The position numbers were made by a program, and so were the translations under genes. The notes beneath the pieces are model-generated. The model saw only the letters and a list, made by a program, of their open reading frames with translations. It had not been told where the DNA came from and did no database searches. A stretch of 64,000 nucleotides of DNA from Tupaia tana (lineage: Eukaryota; Chordata; Mammalia; Scandentia; Tupaiidae): assembly GCA_026018925.1 (NCBI GenBank), contig JAKSZU010000008.1, forward strand, positions 55,821,027 through 55,885,026, in the 5' to 3' direction. Positions within the stretch are counted from its first letter, which is position 1. Each line of letters starts with the position of its first letter. This document shows, piece after piece, positions 44,298-55,639 of the stretch.

Positions 44298-44344
44298 ATT
44301 GGCAACCTGTGATTGACCGCGTGGCTGCTCTGTGCCCCGCCCCC
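44298..44344 (+). promoter_or_regulatory. inverted CCAAT box plus GC box
   Basis: ATTGG at 44298-44302 (inverted CCAAT), a second similar GATTGACC at 44311, and an Sp1-type GCCCCGCCCCC at 44334-44344, within CpG-richer DNA. This spacing is usual in TATA-less mammalian promoters, but no transcript is evident. Confidence 0.3.
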
Positions 44345-44739
44345 ACACTCCTGGTCCCTCTGCTCGGAAGAAGGACTGCACGTGGCTAAAGCACTGAGCG
44401 CTCTTAGTTCAGCTTCCACGCGAGCCTGCACACTGCCGTTCAACGCCACAGTAAAGTCCTCGCTGGGGTTCCACACTGCAGAACGTCTCCCATCGCAGCA
44501 CCCAGAGGCGGCTCAGCCTCAGATCTCACGACCACGTAGAGCCTGGGCGCCTGGACAGAGTCGAGCACCGGATAAGCCCTCCCACTCAGGAGGTAGGGAA
44601 CAGACTGGGCCTATCAGATTTCTTCATGCGAAATCTTCATTCCACTTCCTGCTTCCCCCAGGAAAGTATTTTTAGGACCTGGTGGCTTAATGACACCCAA
44701 GTGTTCCCAGGCTGATCTACAGAGTAGAACTTTGTTGGA

Positions 44740-45115
44740 ACAAGTACCACCACGAGGTGGATGACTTAAAACAATGGAAAGGTTTTCTCTCCCAGTTCCA
44801 GAAGCCAGAAGTCTGAAATCAAGGTGCGGAGAGGATCAGCTACCCTCTGAAGGCTGTAGGGGAAAAAATCCTGCTTTGCTTCTTTCTGCTTCTGAGGGCC
44901 CCAGGCTTCCTTGGCTAGCAGCTGCATCCCTCATCTCTGCCTCTGTCTCCACATGGCTGTCTCCTTGCAAATTTGTGCCTTCTCTTCTGTCTCTTCTTAA
45001 GACACCTGTCATTGGATTTGGAGTCCACCTGGTAATACAGGGTGATCTCATCTCAAGATCCTTAACTACACCTGCAGACTCTTTCTCCGAACAAGGTCAC
45101 ATTCACAGGTTGTAG
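44740..45115 (-). mobile_element. MLT1-type LTR, antisense
   Basis: GAGGTGGATGACTTAAAACA, AGCCAGAAGTCTGAAATCAA, TCTGCCTCTGTCTCCACATG, AGACACCTGTCATTGGATTT, GATCTCATCTCAAGATCCTT, AACAAGGTCACATTCACAGG. A solo LTR relic. Confidence 0.7.
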
Positions 45116-45740
45116 GCCGTGGCCAGCTCTCTGAAGGGCCGGAGTTCGTTCTGTGTACTCCGTGCCCTGATGAGCACTGAAGGCAGAGGGGAGCGAGAGG
45201 GATGGCTCTGGGCATTCTGGTCTTGGACGATTTGCCCAGGCCTGTGTGCCAAGGTGTCTAGGTGTCTGCTCGCCCTTGCCTCACCCCCTCCCTCCCTCTC
45301 ACTCCCGATGGCCACCCCAGGTCATCGGCATGTCAGATGAGTGCCAGCTGGGAAGAGCTGATGGATACAGAGGCCCCGTTTTGCCAGAAGATAACGTGAA
45401 GTACGCAGACACTTGCCTTCTGCCTGGAACCCCACAAATGAGGCATCATGAACCTCAAGCATCAAAACATATTATACTTCTCCGAACTATTACTAGTAAA
45501 CGACCCCTGGCAAAAACAAGTTCAACTCTGAAAAAAGAGTAAAAACATGTAAGTCTAATTTTTCCCCAATTTGCATAGGATCTGTATTCTAGAAAATTTG
45601 GTGTTAATTAAACCACATGAAAAATACTTTGTTCATATGTAAAATTGAGTTAGCACCTATGCTCAGAAATTTATCAGCAGGTTGTTTATGTGTGTGAAAT
45701 TCTGGTGGACCTTCAAAGATCGTGTAGAGGGGACAGTTCC
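45116..45740. other. unclassified stretch
   Basis: No gene supported; the first 250 bp are GC-richer than the rest. Confidence 0.35.
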
Positions 45741-45744
45741 CCAG

Positions 45745-46018
45745 CTAGCTCCATGGCCTCGTGGAAGTCAGATCCCATCTGGCTCACTGTGTGGTTTAAC
45801 TCCTGGTTTGGTGACTTGAGAAATATGCTGGTGCGTGCTTCAAATCCAACAGGATGGAGAAATGCAGGAAGAAGATTATGGCATGGCCATGCCCCATTGG
45901 AGGGTGCTTTCTCACTTTCAATTTCCCTCACATGCCCCATTGGAGGGTGCTTTCTCACTTTCAATTTCCCTCACTGTCTCTCTGGTAAGTGCTTGTGCCC
46001 TCAAGAGAAAAAAAAATG
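45745..46018 (+). mobile_element. tRNA-derived SINE, type C, with a 43-bp perfect duplication
   Basis: CTCCATGGCCTCGTGG, CAGATCCCATCTGGCTCACT, GCATGGCCATGCCCCATTGG, ending CTTGTGCCCTCAAGAGAAAA. The segment at 45888-45930 is repeated exactly at 45931-45973. Confidence 0.85.
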
Positions 46019-46159
46019 TTCCTCAAAATAGTTCCGCCCATTGCAGAATGACTGACAGCCCTGCCCTCCTTAAAAGCCAGCATCTCCTCATCTTCATTAT
46101 GACTACTAAAGAGCATGGTGAGCAGGTGACCCAGGGGAGTGGGCCCTGAGAACCCCTCG

Positions 46160-46189
46160 CCTCAGATAGAGGAGTACATGTGCCTTCTG

Positions 46190-46228
<39 letters not shown>
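46160..46228 (+). mobile_element. type C SINE 3' remnant with (CA)n tail
   Basis: ACATGTGCCTTCTGGCAAAC is the type C end; about 17 CA units follow in place of the A-rich tail. Confidence 0.6.
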
Positions 46229-46229
<1 letters not shown>

Positions 46230-46333
46230 CTCAGATCTTCTGACTCCTAGTCCAGTGCCCTTGCCCTTTTACTGCACTACCTCCCTTAATTTTTAAATCA
46301 CTCATAAAATTAATATTTAAAAAAATAATAACT

Positions 46334-46583
46334 TGGGGTCAGCAGGTGGCATAGTGGCTAAGGTTTTGGACTCCCACATGGTGGACTGCAGTTTGAGTCG
46401 TAGACCTAGCAGCTTGAAAATCATGCCAGGTGCATGTGTGCAGGTGCCCAAAATCCCAAGAGGAGAATGGAGAAGGGATTATGGCCTGGCCATCCCCCTG
46501 TGGGGTGATTTTTCACATTCCCTCTTACTATCTCTCTGTCTCTTCAGCAAGCACATGTACACTATGGCAAAACCCTTTAAAAT
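46334..46583 (+). mobile_element. tRNA-derived SINE, type B
   Basis: TTGGGGTCAGCAGGTGGCAT, GCAGTTTGAGTCGTAGACCT, GCATGTGTGCAGGTGCCCAA, GTACACTATGGCAAAACCCT. AT-rich flanks look like a target duplication. Confidence 0.9.
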
Positions 46584-47689
46584 TAAAATATTAATATTTA
46601 TAGATCTTGGCTCTCTGGTGTAATCTTGATGGCTATAGCCAGTTACCCCAGTGAATGCTAAATAGGTTTTAGTTTTAGTCCTATAATGCTCAATAACCCA
46701 AAGACCTACTAGATATGTATGTATTATGTATGGGAATTTACCTACATGCAAATGGACACATCTGCTGAGGCTGAATGCAAAACAACCATTCATGTCTTTC
46801 AAAGGATTGCTATTCTCTGGGAGAGTTGGAGAAGCAGAATCAACAGATCCCTGCCCAAGGGGGAATTGCTGTCTGGCTGTTCTCTAACTCCTTGAAGCCA
46901 AGATGTCTGCTAGTACTTTCTAGAGAGGTCCTCGTTTTGTCTCCTGTGTTTTCCCACATCCAGCTGACTTCACATCCACCTTGCTAATTACCCTTATTTC
47001 TGGGGGCCTGTTTGAAGATTCCTTAGAATTTTTACTTTGTGGAGCAAGATATTCAGCCAGGAGCCACCAGATGCTCCCACCACTAGGGGACTGCTTTTAC
47101 CTGGCCTTCTGACCCAGCAGGCGATTACTGGAAGTTGTACCGTGGAGGAGGAGCTGGGGCTCTTTTCCATTGGGTAAATATTGACTTGTGGTTTTGTATC
47201 ATGGCAATCAGGGCCTTTCCTGTCCCTGCCCTGCCACAGTCTGGACTCCCACTCCCTTTGGTACGCTGCCCCTCACCATCCTATCTACACAGACTAATCT
47301 ATTTCCCACAAGAAGCAAAAAAATAAGTATGGAATACTTGTTTTATTCACTAGGTTTTTTTCCCTGGATTGTCTTCTCCTTGCTTTTCTGTCTGGAAGAA
47401 GCTTCCTTCTATTACCAGGCCTCAGAGAAGGCTTGCTGGCCCTGCCTGGGTAACACTCTATCTTATAGAGCAGCGTTTAATGTACAACCCAAAGTGGGAT
47501 CGAGTGTCCCAGCTTTGGGCCACTTTCCTGTGGGAGTCCAGATTAGCTGCTGCTAGCACGTGTTCTCTCAACATCCCGGTCATATATCTCCAAAACACTC
47601 ACCTCGCGCTATGATAATGGTCCCTTTGCTATTGGCAAGGGGAGGTCCTACAGATCGTGATCGAGTTGTGTTTGCTTTTGTGATCTTAA
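46584..47689. other. low-repeat stretch
   Basis: About 1.1 kb with no named repeat or supported gene; a 122-codon open frame at 47188-47556 has no recognisable domain and is overlapped by another frame. Confidence 0.35.
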
Positions 47690-47915
47690 TCTTTTTTTTT
47701 TTTTTCAAGTTTATTTTTTCCATGAGCAAACAAGAGAGACAGGACCCCCAACAAGGTCTTAATACCACAATCTACCCCCAGCTTCAACCAGTCCCAAATC
47801 ATGGGCACGCCAGCACCTGACAGACTCCACGAGGTCTCTAGACTTGAGCCCAAAACCTTCCCACATGGGTCAGCTTTCCAGAATATTGCATTTTACCACT
47901 GTGCCACCTTCCAGA
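47690..47915 (-). mobile_element. SINE, type E, antisense
   Basis: TTTATTTTTTCCATGAGCAA at the reversed end, AATCATGGGCACGCCAGCAC and CTTCCCACATGGGTCAGCTT with CACTGTGCCACCTTCC at the reversed head. A T-run tail. Confidence 0.8.
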
Positions 47916-48319
47916 GTGTCTCTATCCTTTAGCAAAGCAACTGGCACAGATGATATCTGCTGAACTACAGTTAATTGAGTTAACAAATTAGCATTTTTTT
48001 AAACTAAAGGAAAGATGGTCTACTTCAGAGATCACCGTAAGTCCAGAGAGACAAAATGGCTTGACTAAATTAACCCAGCAAGTTATGGTAAAGGCTAAAT
48101 CAAGTTCAATGATTAGTTCCAAACATGTGATTTTAAAATCTAGTCCTATACGGAAAGACATATTTTTCCATGTGAAATTTATGCTATCACCCAGTAAGGG
48201 TTAGGTACTCCAATTATATTGTAGCTAACCCTCCACAAGGGTTTACTGAACAAATCAGTGAATAAATAGATCAATTAATGGATAACTGACATCTTTTCAT
48301 ATTTAAATTTTTTAATGTG
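47916..48319. other. unclassified stretch with a possible MIR piece
   Basis: TCCAGAGAGACAAAATGGCT, TAACCCAGCAAGTTATGGTA near 48038-48090 resembles reversed MIR. Otherwise nothing recognised. Confidence 0.35.
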
Positions 48320-48710
48320 AAGTAGACATGCATACAGACTAGTGCACAAATTATAAGTAAATAGCACAAAATTTTCACATAGTGAACACATTTAATTGGT
48401 CATGAAGTAAAACTATGCCTCTACCCCAAAACCCTCTTCATGCCGTCTCCAAATTACTGCCCATTTCTGCCTCAATTTCCAGGTTTTTGCCACCATTGAT
48501 TTGTTTTTGCTTGTTTTTGATCTCTATGTAAATGGAATAATGCAGTATGGTTTTTTTTGTATGTGGTTCCTTTTGCTTAATATCGTATTTGAGAGAACCA
48601 GGTGTGTTACAGTATATCAGCTATAGCTTGCTATTTTTAATTGCTATATAAGATTTCATTGCATTGCATTGCACTGTTGTCTTGTTTTGTTCACTCTGTG
48701 CATCTCTCTT
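48320..48710 (-). mobile_element. L1ME-type 3' region, antisense
   Basis: AGTGCACAAATTATAAGTAA, TTTTCACATAGTGAACACAT, CTCTATGTAAATGGAATAAT with GCAGTATGG match the reversed 3' region of an old L1. Followed by a short (TTTC)n at about 48707-48731. Confidence 0.6.
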
Positions 48711-48731
48711 TCTTTCTTTCTTTCTTTCTTT

Positions 48732-49130
48732 ATTTATTTTTTGAGTCCCTGTAGAGATGGATGCTCTCAAAGAAAAGCTACCCGAGACAAGATTTGGATG
48801 TTCCTGGTCCCCTAGCCTGGCAATTTCTCACTTCAACATGTCATTTTCATGATACATTTTTCACTCATTAACCCCTTTGCCTTTTGACATTTGTACCATT
48901 TGTATGTATTTATCCAACTAGCCCATTTTTCTAACTATAATTATATCTATACTTTATATCTAATTATATAGTAAAAATATACCTCTACTTACACCCAGTC
49001 CCCAGTGTGAAGTCTTGAACTGATTAACCCTCAATAAATGATTAACTGTAGTTAATTATGTGTCTTAGCCATTATGGGTGGATGTTACAGAACACTACAG
49101 ATTGAATAACTCACACAGAATAAACACTCA
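48732..49130. other. unclassified stretch
   Basis: AT-rich; no gene or named repeat recognised. Confidence 0.35.
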
Positions 49131-49400
49131 GGGCTGGTTCAATGACCTGGTGGTTAAGGCAGCCAAATCCTGCATAGCCAATCCCATGGTTTGAGTCTTG
49201 GACCCAGAGGCTTGAGAAATGTCAGGTGCATGAGAGCATGTGCCCAAAATCCTGAAAGGAGAGAGAGATGGAGAAGAAGGTATTGTGACATGACCATGCC
49301 CTGTGGAGAGTGCTTTCTCCTTTCTCTCTCTGGTAAGTACATGCATCCTCTGGCAAATAAACAAATAAATAAATAAATAAAAATAAAAATTTAAAAAGAA
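49131..49400 (+). mobile_element. tRNA-derived SINE, type C
   Basis: GGCTGGTTCAATGACCTGGT, GGTTAAGGCAGCCAAATCCT, GGTTTGAGTCTTGGACCC, GCATCCTCTGGCAAATAAAC with an (AAAT)n tail. Confidence 0.9.
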
Positions 49401-50185
49401 AAATAAAGAAAAGAAATTTATATTTTACAGTTCTGGAGCCTGGAAAGTCCAAGATGTTATCACCTGCCAAATGTTGTATAGATTATTTAGCCTAGAAAAA
49501 GTATCACCACATAGATTTTGTAGGTGGGGATACATTTGAAAGGTCTTTATTAGTAGTAGTAGCATTTTCTATTCTGCTCAAGTAAGGCATGACAGCTGGC
49601 TGCCTGGATGTCAGGAGACATGCAGGTCTCCATGGAGAATGCTGATGAAGAAATGCACAGGGAGCTTTCCCTCATGACAGGAAGAAGAATCACAGTCCAG
49701 TTTCAACGATGATTACATTACCTAGGTGCCTGAGAAGCACCTTGTAAACTGTGCATGAAAAGTGCCAGCCTCTGCCATTTCTTAAAGTGCAAACCTGCCA
49801 TTGGGGAGTTTTAAAAGCACATCCTCTGCTTTTGCTCTGCCTAAGTGAAGACTTTATTTGAAAACCATATTCTGTGTGGGGCCTTGTCATGAAAGCTTTA
49901 GATGACCTTGGAGGGAAATCCCAGGAGACCAAAACTAGAGTGAGTTTACAACTCCCGAAGGAATTATTGGGAAGGACCTGCCAAAGGCTGGAATCTATGT
50001 GAGTTGGAATATGGTTGCTGAACTTTGGGAATTATGTTTTCTATCAGGACTGAAATAAATAAACATTTATTCCCATGCTTTTGTATTTGTACATCTACTT
50101 TAAAATTATACATGTATATAGCTATATCATTATATTACATATGATATAAGAGATACACAAAATTGAACATTTTAAAGGGTGGAAA
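49401..50185. other. unclassified stretch
   Basis: No gene or named repeat recognised. Confidence 0.35.
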
Positions 50186-50400
50186 AATAATTTTAAAACA
50201 TTTTTATTGCCAGAGGGCATGTACGCTTACCAGAGAGAGAGAGAGAGAGAGAAAGCACCCTACACCCCAGTGACTCATGGCCATGCCACAATCCTTTTTC
50301 CTCCTTTCTGTCAAGATTGGGAGTGTGCACACATATGCCTGGTGTGTGGTCAGCCATGTGAGATGGAGGTCCCTTAATTGATATGCTATGTGCCAACCCC
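50186..50400 (-). mobile_element. tRNA-derived SINE, type C, antisense, partly deleted head
   Basis: TTTTTATTGCCAGAGGGCAT, GACTCATGGCCATGCCACAA, GTGTGGTCAGCCATGTGAGA, TATGTGCCAACCCCCC. Confidence 0.85.
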
Positions 50401-50584
50401 CCAAATAATGTTTTAATAATAATTTTAATTATTATTTTTACAAGACCAACATATAGTGGAAGTCACATGATTGAAAGTCTTTTATTATTACTATTTTGTT
50501 ACAATTATTATTTTAAATCTTATTTCAAGACAGCAAGTGATTATTCCTAATGTGAGTTTATTTTAATACTAGGTTTTTAAAAAT

Positions 50585-50731
50585 TAATTCATTATTATTA
50601 TTTTCCAATTTGACCAGAGAGAGACAGAGAGAGGGAAAGTGAGGAAGAAAGCCACCAGGTCTGGGACTTGAACCATGGTTGGCCATGTGGGAGTCCAGCA
50701 CCCTTAACCCACCACGCCACCTGCCAACTCC
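50585..50731 (-). mobile_element. tRNA-derived SINE, type D, antisense
   Basis: CCAATTTGACCAGAGAGAGA, GGGACTTGAACCATGGTTGG, CCATGTGGGAGTCCAGCACC, ACGCCACCTGCC. Flanking TTTTAATACTARGTTTT copies at about 50561 and 50731 are its target duplication. Confidence 0.9.
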
Positions 50732-50834
50732 TTTTAATACTAAGTTTTAATGACTGCCTGAGTTCTGAAAAGATATGTAAAACCAAGTGCAAAAAGTATG
50801 TCATTGGCCTCATTTGCTCAATTATGTTTGTTTT

Positions 50835-50950
50835 TCAACTTATTCACATTATTCACTTTACAAATGAGAAAATAAAAAGTCAGGAAGGTTCAAAACTTCC
50901 TAAGGTCTCCCAACTGGGACCAGAGCCCATGTCTTCTGACTCTCAGGATG
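50835..50950 (-). mobile_element. MIR relic
   Basis: TTCACTTTACAAATGAGAAA, GTCTCCCAACTGGGACCAGA, GCCCATGTCTTCTGACTC is reversed MIR. Confidence 0.55.
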
Positions 50951-52429
50951 ATACCTCTTTCTTTTACATTCCAATGAAAACTCTTTCCCATTCATTAACA
51001 TCTTGCTTTACAAATACTCATGTCATTTTACATGTATGTATTTGAGGTTGCATCTCTTTCTCACCAAGTAATTGTAGAATTTTCAAGTCAAGGACTGTGT
51101 CTTTATTTTATTGTATTTGCCCAATGTCCAGTGGATAGTGAGAAGAAATAAAGGAGAGAGAAAGGAATCTTATTCAACACTTCCAGCTGGAGGGGCTGAT
51201 TACAACATATAGACTTCTCTTCTGGAAGAAAAGGTTACTGCAGGCACCATAGAGGCATTCTTTCTTTCTCAGCTCTTCCCGTCTGAAATTGTCCAATTAT
51301 ACCTGACACTCTGGACCCAGTATATAATTATCAGGAATTCAACTAGTTTCATTTATCTTTGCAGTGTGAATGTTGTGGTAGTTTTTTCCTTGTTTGTAAT
51401 GGCTTATTAAATCATGCACTGATTTATTAAGTGCTGCATGGCTGAAAGTTCAAGTGGCAGATTTGAAAGTGATCATTTATCCAAGTAAAATCTCAGTAAT
51501 AGGATTAATCAGGATGCAATGTGTTCTTGTAGGACACCTGTGAAATGCTCCCTCCCCAAATACCTTTGTATGCTGTTTCTACTATTTTCTGATATTTTTC
51601 TTGTCCCTTATGACATACTGATTGTGAGAACACATACAATCGCATCTAGATCATTTCTGTGGGCCTGCTAAGAGTGAGCCTCTGGGAAGACCAAGGTATT
51701 TCTGGAGACAGGAGAGAATATGGAGCCTAATTTTCCAGTCGGAGCTGACACAGTCCAATGAAACTGAATTGGAGCCTTGTGGTTGAAATGAACTTTTAAA
51801 TATGGCTTAAACTCATCTTGGCTTCTAGTAAATTCACCCTACCACCCTCTTTGAGAGGAATTGCTTTTTCTCCCTGACTGACTGAGCAGTTCTAGTTGTG
51901 GCTGACAATCATAATGTCCCAATCTAATCACACCAAGTAGGGATGTGAGCCATGCCATGCTGAGGGAATTCCTTCCCACCCTAAAGAGACTTAAGATTGG
52001 AGGCTGCTGGTAGTGCTGCCACCTCAGGGCACTGCCACCTCAGTTGACCAAGTTGGGAAGATAATGAGAGGGAAAAGCAGCAGCCAAGTTCCTCTGGGTC
52101 AAATCCATCTATTTAGCGACAATTCTGGCCTTTCTTAGTTATGTAAACCCCTATATAATACCTTTTGTTTAAACTAGTTTGAATAGAGTTTCTGTTACTT
52201 ACAATTAAAACTGCCCAGATTAAGACAAATCTTCCTGAGTGAATGCCTGGTCCCATTGCCTGTGTTGAGGAGACAAACACAAAGCAACATGGTAACTGCC
52301 TTGATGGAGAAGAGACCACAGTGATAAGATGGGGAAGAGAGCTCAGGATGTGCTAAAACTGAAGAGCAAAGTTTGAACCAGGCCTTCGAGTCTCCGAAAA
52401 TAAGGCATTTACAACAAGCTCCCTTCACT
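50951..52429. other. low-repeat stretch
   Basis: No supported gene in about 1.5 kb. A possible L2/MIR end (GGACTGTGTCTTTATTTTAT, GCCCAATGTCCAGTGGATAG) lies at about 51090-51150. Confidence 0.35.
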
Positions 52430-52585
52430 TATCAACTGGGCAGTTTACTTCATTTCTCAGTGCCTCAGTTCCTTATCTATGAAATGGTGGTAATGAAAGT
52501 ACCTATCTCACAGGCTTTGGTGATTGTAAATGATGGGATATTTATGTTGAGCACAGTAAAAGTTTGGTAAATGTTAATGATTATA
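52430..52585 (+). mobile_element. MIR relic
   Basis: CTCAGTGCCTCAGTTCCTTA, TCTATGAAATGGTGGTAATG, AAAGTACCTATCTCACAGGC, AAAAGTTTGGTAAATGTTAA. Confidence 0.65.
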
Positions 52586-52697
52586 TCATCTTTACCCTAA
52601 GGGGAAAGGGTTGTATTTCTGAAATGGAACCAGTCAGGGAAAACAGCTGTGAGAGAACACATTTTATACTTTGCCTGATGATAAACTTACTTCTTTA

Positions 52698-52780
52698 GGC
52701 CAGCTTTGTGGCCAGGTCCCACTTGGTCAACTTTACAGTTTGAGTCCCAGACCCAGTGGCTGGAGAAATACTCTGGGCAC

Positions 52781-52818
<38 letters not shown>

Positions 52819-52890
52819 CCGAAATCCCAAAGGGAGGGGGGGATAAAGGAGAAGGGATTGTGGCATGACCATTCCCCAAAAGGGGTGTTT

Positions 52891-52925
<35 letters not shown>

Positions 52926-52988
52926 TCTGTCTTTCTGTGTTTGGCAAGCACACATACCCTCTGGTAAAAAAAAAAAAGAAAAAAAATT
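52698..52988 (+). mobile_element. tRNA-derived SINE, type C, with internal (TG)n and (TC)n
   Basis: GGCCAGCTTTGTGGCCAGGT, CAGTTTGAGTCCCAGACCC, a TG expansion at 52782-52817, GATTGTGGCATGACC, a long TC tract and the end CATACCCTCTGGTAAAAAAA. Confidence 0.9.
52782..52817. repeat. (TG)n inside a SINE body
   Basis: About 18 TG units at the GTGCATGTGTGCCC site of the element. Confidence 0.95.
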
Positions 52989-53017
52989 AAAGAATTCTTC
53001 ATAAAGAATAATATTTA

Positions 53018-53266
53018 GGGCCTGGAAGATGGTGTAATGGTTATGTTGCTGGATTTCCACATAGTCGACCATGGTTCATGTCCTGGACCTGGCGGCTTAA
53101 AACACACAGGAGTCCTTGTGCATGCATGTCCAAAATCCTGAGAGGAAAATGGAGAAGGGATGGTGAGTGTCCATTCCCCCCCCAGGGGGAGTAATTTCTC
53201 ACTTTCTGTCTCTCTGTCTCTCCAGCAAGTACACATACCCTATAGCAAAAATCTCTCTTAAAAAAA
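53018..53266 (+). mobile_element. tRNA-derived SINE, type A
   Basis: GGCCTGGAAGATGGTGTAAT, ACATAGTCGACCATGGTTCA, CCCCCCCCAGGGGGAGTAAT, ATACCCTATAGCAAAAATCT. AATATTTA-containing flanks. Confidence 0.9.
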
Positions 53267-53747
53267 CCAAAAACATAAACAATATTTATATCACCTCCCA
53301 TATATACTCAGTCGTGGTCTATATGTGGTTCCTGGAGTCTTGTCTTTCTGGAGGGGAGAAACTTCAGAAGGAAGGAGAAATCCTTGCTTGGAACTTAATG
53401 AGCTACGGATAACATTATACAGAATCTGAGGGGAAGACAAATAACTCATTCATTTAGAAATTCTATGTAGAGTTTCAGTCATCTCCTGCTTGTTATTCTT
53501 CACAAAATCCACAGTGCTAACAGGGTTTGTTCAGCTTTGCAAGTTAATAACCAATGAATTAAAAAAGCACAGTACGGTGCAGTTCCAAATTTGACTCTTT
53601 AGTGCCATTCTCCAAATCTAAGACCAAAGAATCAGTCTGGATTTTGCTTGTTGGATTCTCCTGGCATTCAAAGCATGATGAGATTCTAAAGCACCTTGAT
53701 GATTGGGTGACTAAGTTTTGCTTATTATGAAAATCTAGTTACAATCT
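53267..53747. other. unclassified stretch
   Basis: No gene or named repeat recognised. Confidence 0.35.
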
Positions 53748-53935
53748 TTTTTTGAATTATTTTATTTAACTTTATTTAATTATTTATTTTAATTTGACCT
53801 GAAAGGAACAGAAAGAGAGAGAGAGAGAGAGACAGAGAGAAAGTGAGTAAGCAAGCTGCCAGATCCAGGACTTGAACTATAGTCAGCTATGTGGGAATTC
53901 AGTTCCCTTAACCACCACGCCACCTACAGCCCTCC
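53748..53935 (-). mobile_element. tRNA-derived SINE, type D, antisense
   Basis: TTTAATTTGACCTGAAAGGA, a (GA)n tract, GGACTTGAACTATAGTCAGC, CTTAACCACCACGCCACCTA. Target duplication AGTTAYAATCTT on both sides. Confidence 0.9.
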
Positions 53936-53950
53936 AGTTATAATCTTAAG

Positions 53951-55283
53951 TGGCAAACTGTTGTCACGTTGCAGGAAGAACAGAGAACTGAGCAGGTGGC
54001 TCTGAGGACAAAATGGATTGGGCTCAGTTGCTCTTCCACTACAAACACAGAGAAATGCTACATAAAATAAAACCAGTTCCTCCTCTTATGTAACTACATG
54101 GCTGACCCGAGGGCAGGGGAAGCGGGAGAGAAGACAAGGAGAAGAGGAAAGTGAAAGGCAATTCCCAGGTGCCTGAAATGAAGAGAGAATTTAAATCCAA
54201 AGCCATAAATGAAAAAAATCTAAAATAATTCTGACAAAATAGGAACATTTATCTGACCAAAGAATATGCGAGTGTGTTATGCAATATTCTTTATTTTGTT
54301 TCAGCTTGAAATGTCTCAGTATTGAAAATAGTGATTTTATAAAGGAGAAGAGAGAAGAAGAGGGATTTGGATTTAATGTATTGGGGTCTCATCTTGGCTG
54401 TTGACCTTGGTTGGTGATTTAACTGCATCTCCTTGTTTGTAAACTAAGAACAACGATGGCTACTTCCAGGCCAAACGTGGACATTAAGAGGCCACATAAA
54501 ATGCCCAGCACATGGCTGAGTATCCTCATGTGCCTACTGTCCCTTCAGGCCTAACAAGCCTCGGGAGGCATGGGTCATGTTCTTGGTGGCTCAGCTTGGA
54601 CCAAGGGCAATGCCAGGCCCACCGTGGACACATTAATACTTGGCTCAGTAACAGATATGACCATTTGAGGCCCTTATAACTTTTTTCCCTTTTATGATCT
54701 AAACATTTCTAAAGGGTCCAGGTCAGTTTTGTAGAATGCTTTTCGGTTCATTTTGTCCAATCGTTTCTTCATGATTACATTCAGGTTGAATCACCTCCAT
54801 AGGTGATCTTTACTCCTCTCAGGGGTCACACACATTTTATTTGCTTTTTTATTGATGATATTACATTTACTCTCACTTTCAGAGCACTTTGTCAAGCTCC
54901 TTCCTGAACTGTGACGCATGTGTTTGACACACTATGCTAACTGATTTCTTCTCCTGTTTTCTAACATTTTTCTTATATTATTATCTAACTTCCTGTGGTT
55001 TTATGCCTTACTAAGTTATATCTTTTATACATGGTGGCTGCATTTTATAAGCTGCGACTCTAAGGTGAGAAAATGTTTATCCCCCAGCCAAACAAAAGTC
55101 CATCCACAGAGTAGGGGGCTATGTGAGCCTTTCACCACCCTATGCAAATGGTACTCAGTCTGGGAAAGCGGGAAGGAGAAACATTTGGGGCAAGGCACAT
55201 ATGAGACTTCCGAGTTCAGGGTTGACTTCAGGAGAATGCAGTCTGTGCTGTTGTGTAGGGCTCCATTCTTAAAAAGGTCCTTT
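53951..55283. other. low-repeat stretch with a diverged MIR
   Basis: No supported gene. GATTTAACTGCATCTCCTTG, TTTGTAAACTAAGAACAACG and AAATGCCCAGCACATGGCTG at about 54415-54520 look like a forward MIR. Confidence 0.35.
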
Positions 55284-55543
55284 GGGACCAGCAGTTAGTG
55301 TAATGGCTATGTCACTGGACTCCCACGTAGTCGAACGCGGTTCGAGTCCCGGACCTGGTGGCTTAAACTCACGCCGGGCGCGTGTGCATGCGTGCCCAAG
55401 ATCCCGAGAGGAAAATGGAGGAGAAAGGATTGTGGCGTGGCCATCCCCCCGGGGGGGTGATTTCCTGCTTTCTGTCTCTCTGTCTCTCTCTGTCTGTCTG
55501 GCGAGCGCACGAGCCCTATAGCAAAAACCTCTCCAAAAAAAAA
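55284..55543 (+). mobile_element. tRNA-derived SINE, type A, near-consensus
   Basis: GGGACCAGCAGTTAGTGTAA, GCGGTTCGAGTCCCGGACCT, CCCCCCGGGGGGGTGATTTC, GCCCTATAGCAAAAACCTCT plus A tail. Flanks AAAAGGTCCTT and AAAAGCCCTT. Confidence 0.95.
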
Positions 55544-55639
55544 AGCCCTTCATGTAATGTTCTGCTATTATGATTTGAAATTCTTTTTTTTAAAATGCAT
55601 TTATATTTTTTAAAGAATTATTAATTAATTTTATTTATC

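Larger units (their letters stand above)
43680..44640. other. locally CpG-richer, promoter-like segment
   Basis: CpG sites are visibly denser here than anywhere else outside young SINEs (for example CACCGCGTTG, GACGCGATTT, GACCGCGTGG, TTCAACGCCA). No exon could be identified. It contains a MIR relic, a poly-T run and an inverted CCAAT box plus GC box. Confidence 0.4.

Noticed and set aside
48660-48675. short ATTGC repeat as a functional motif
   Set aside because: Three units in AT-rich L1-derived sequence, expected by slippage.
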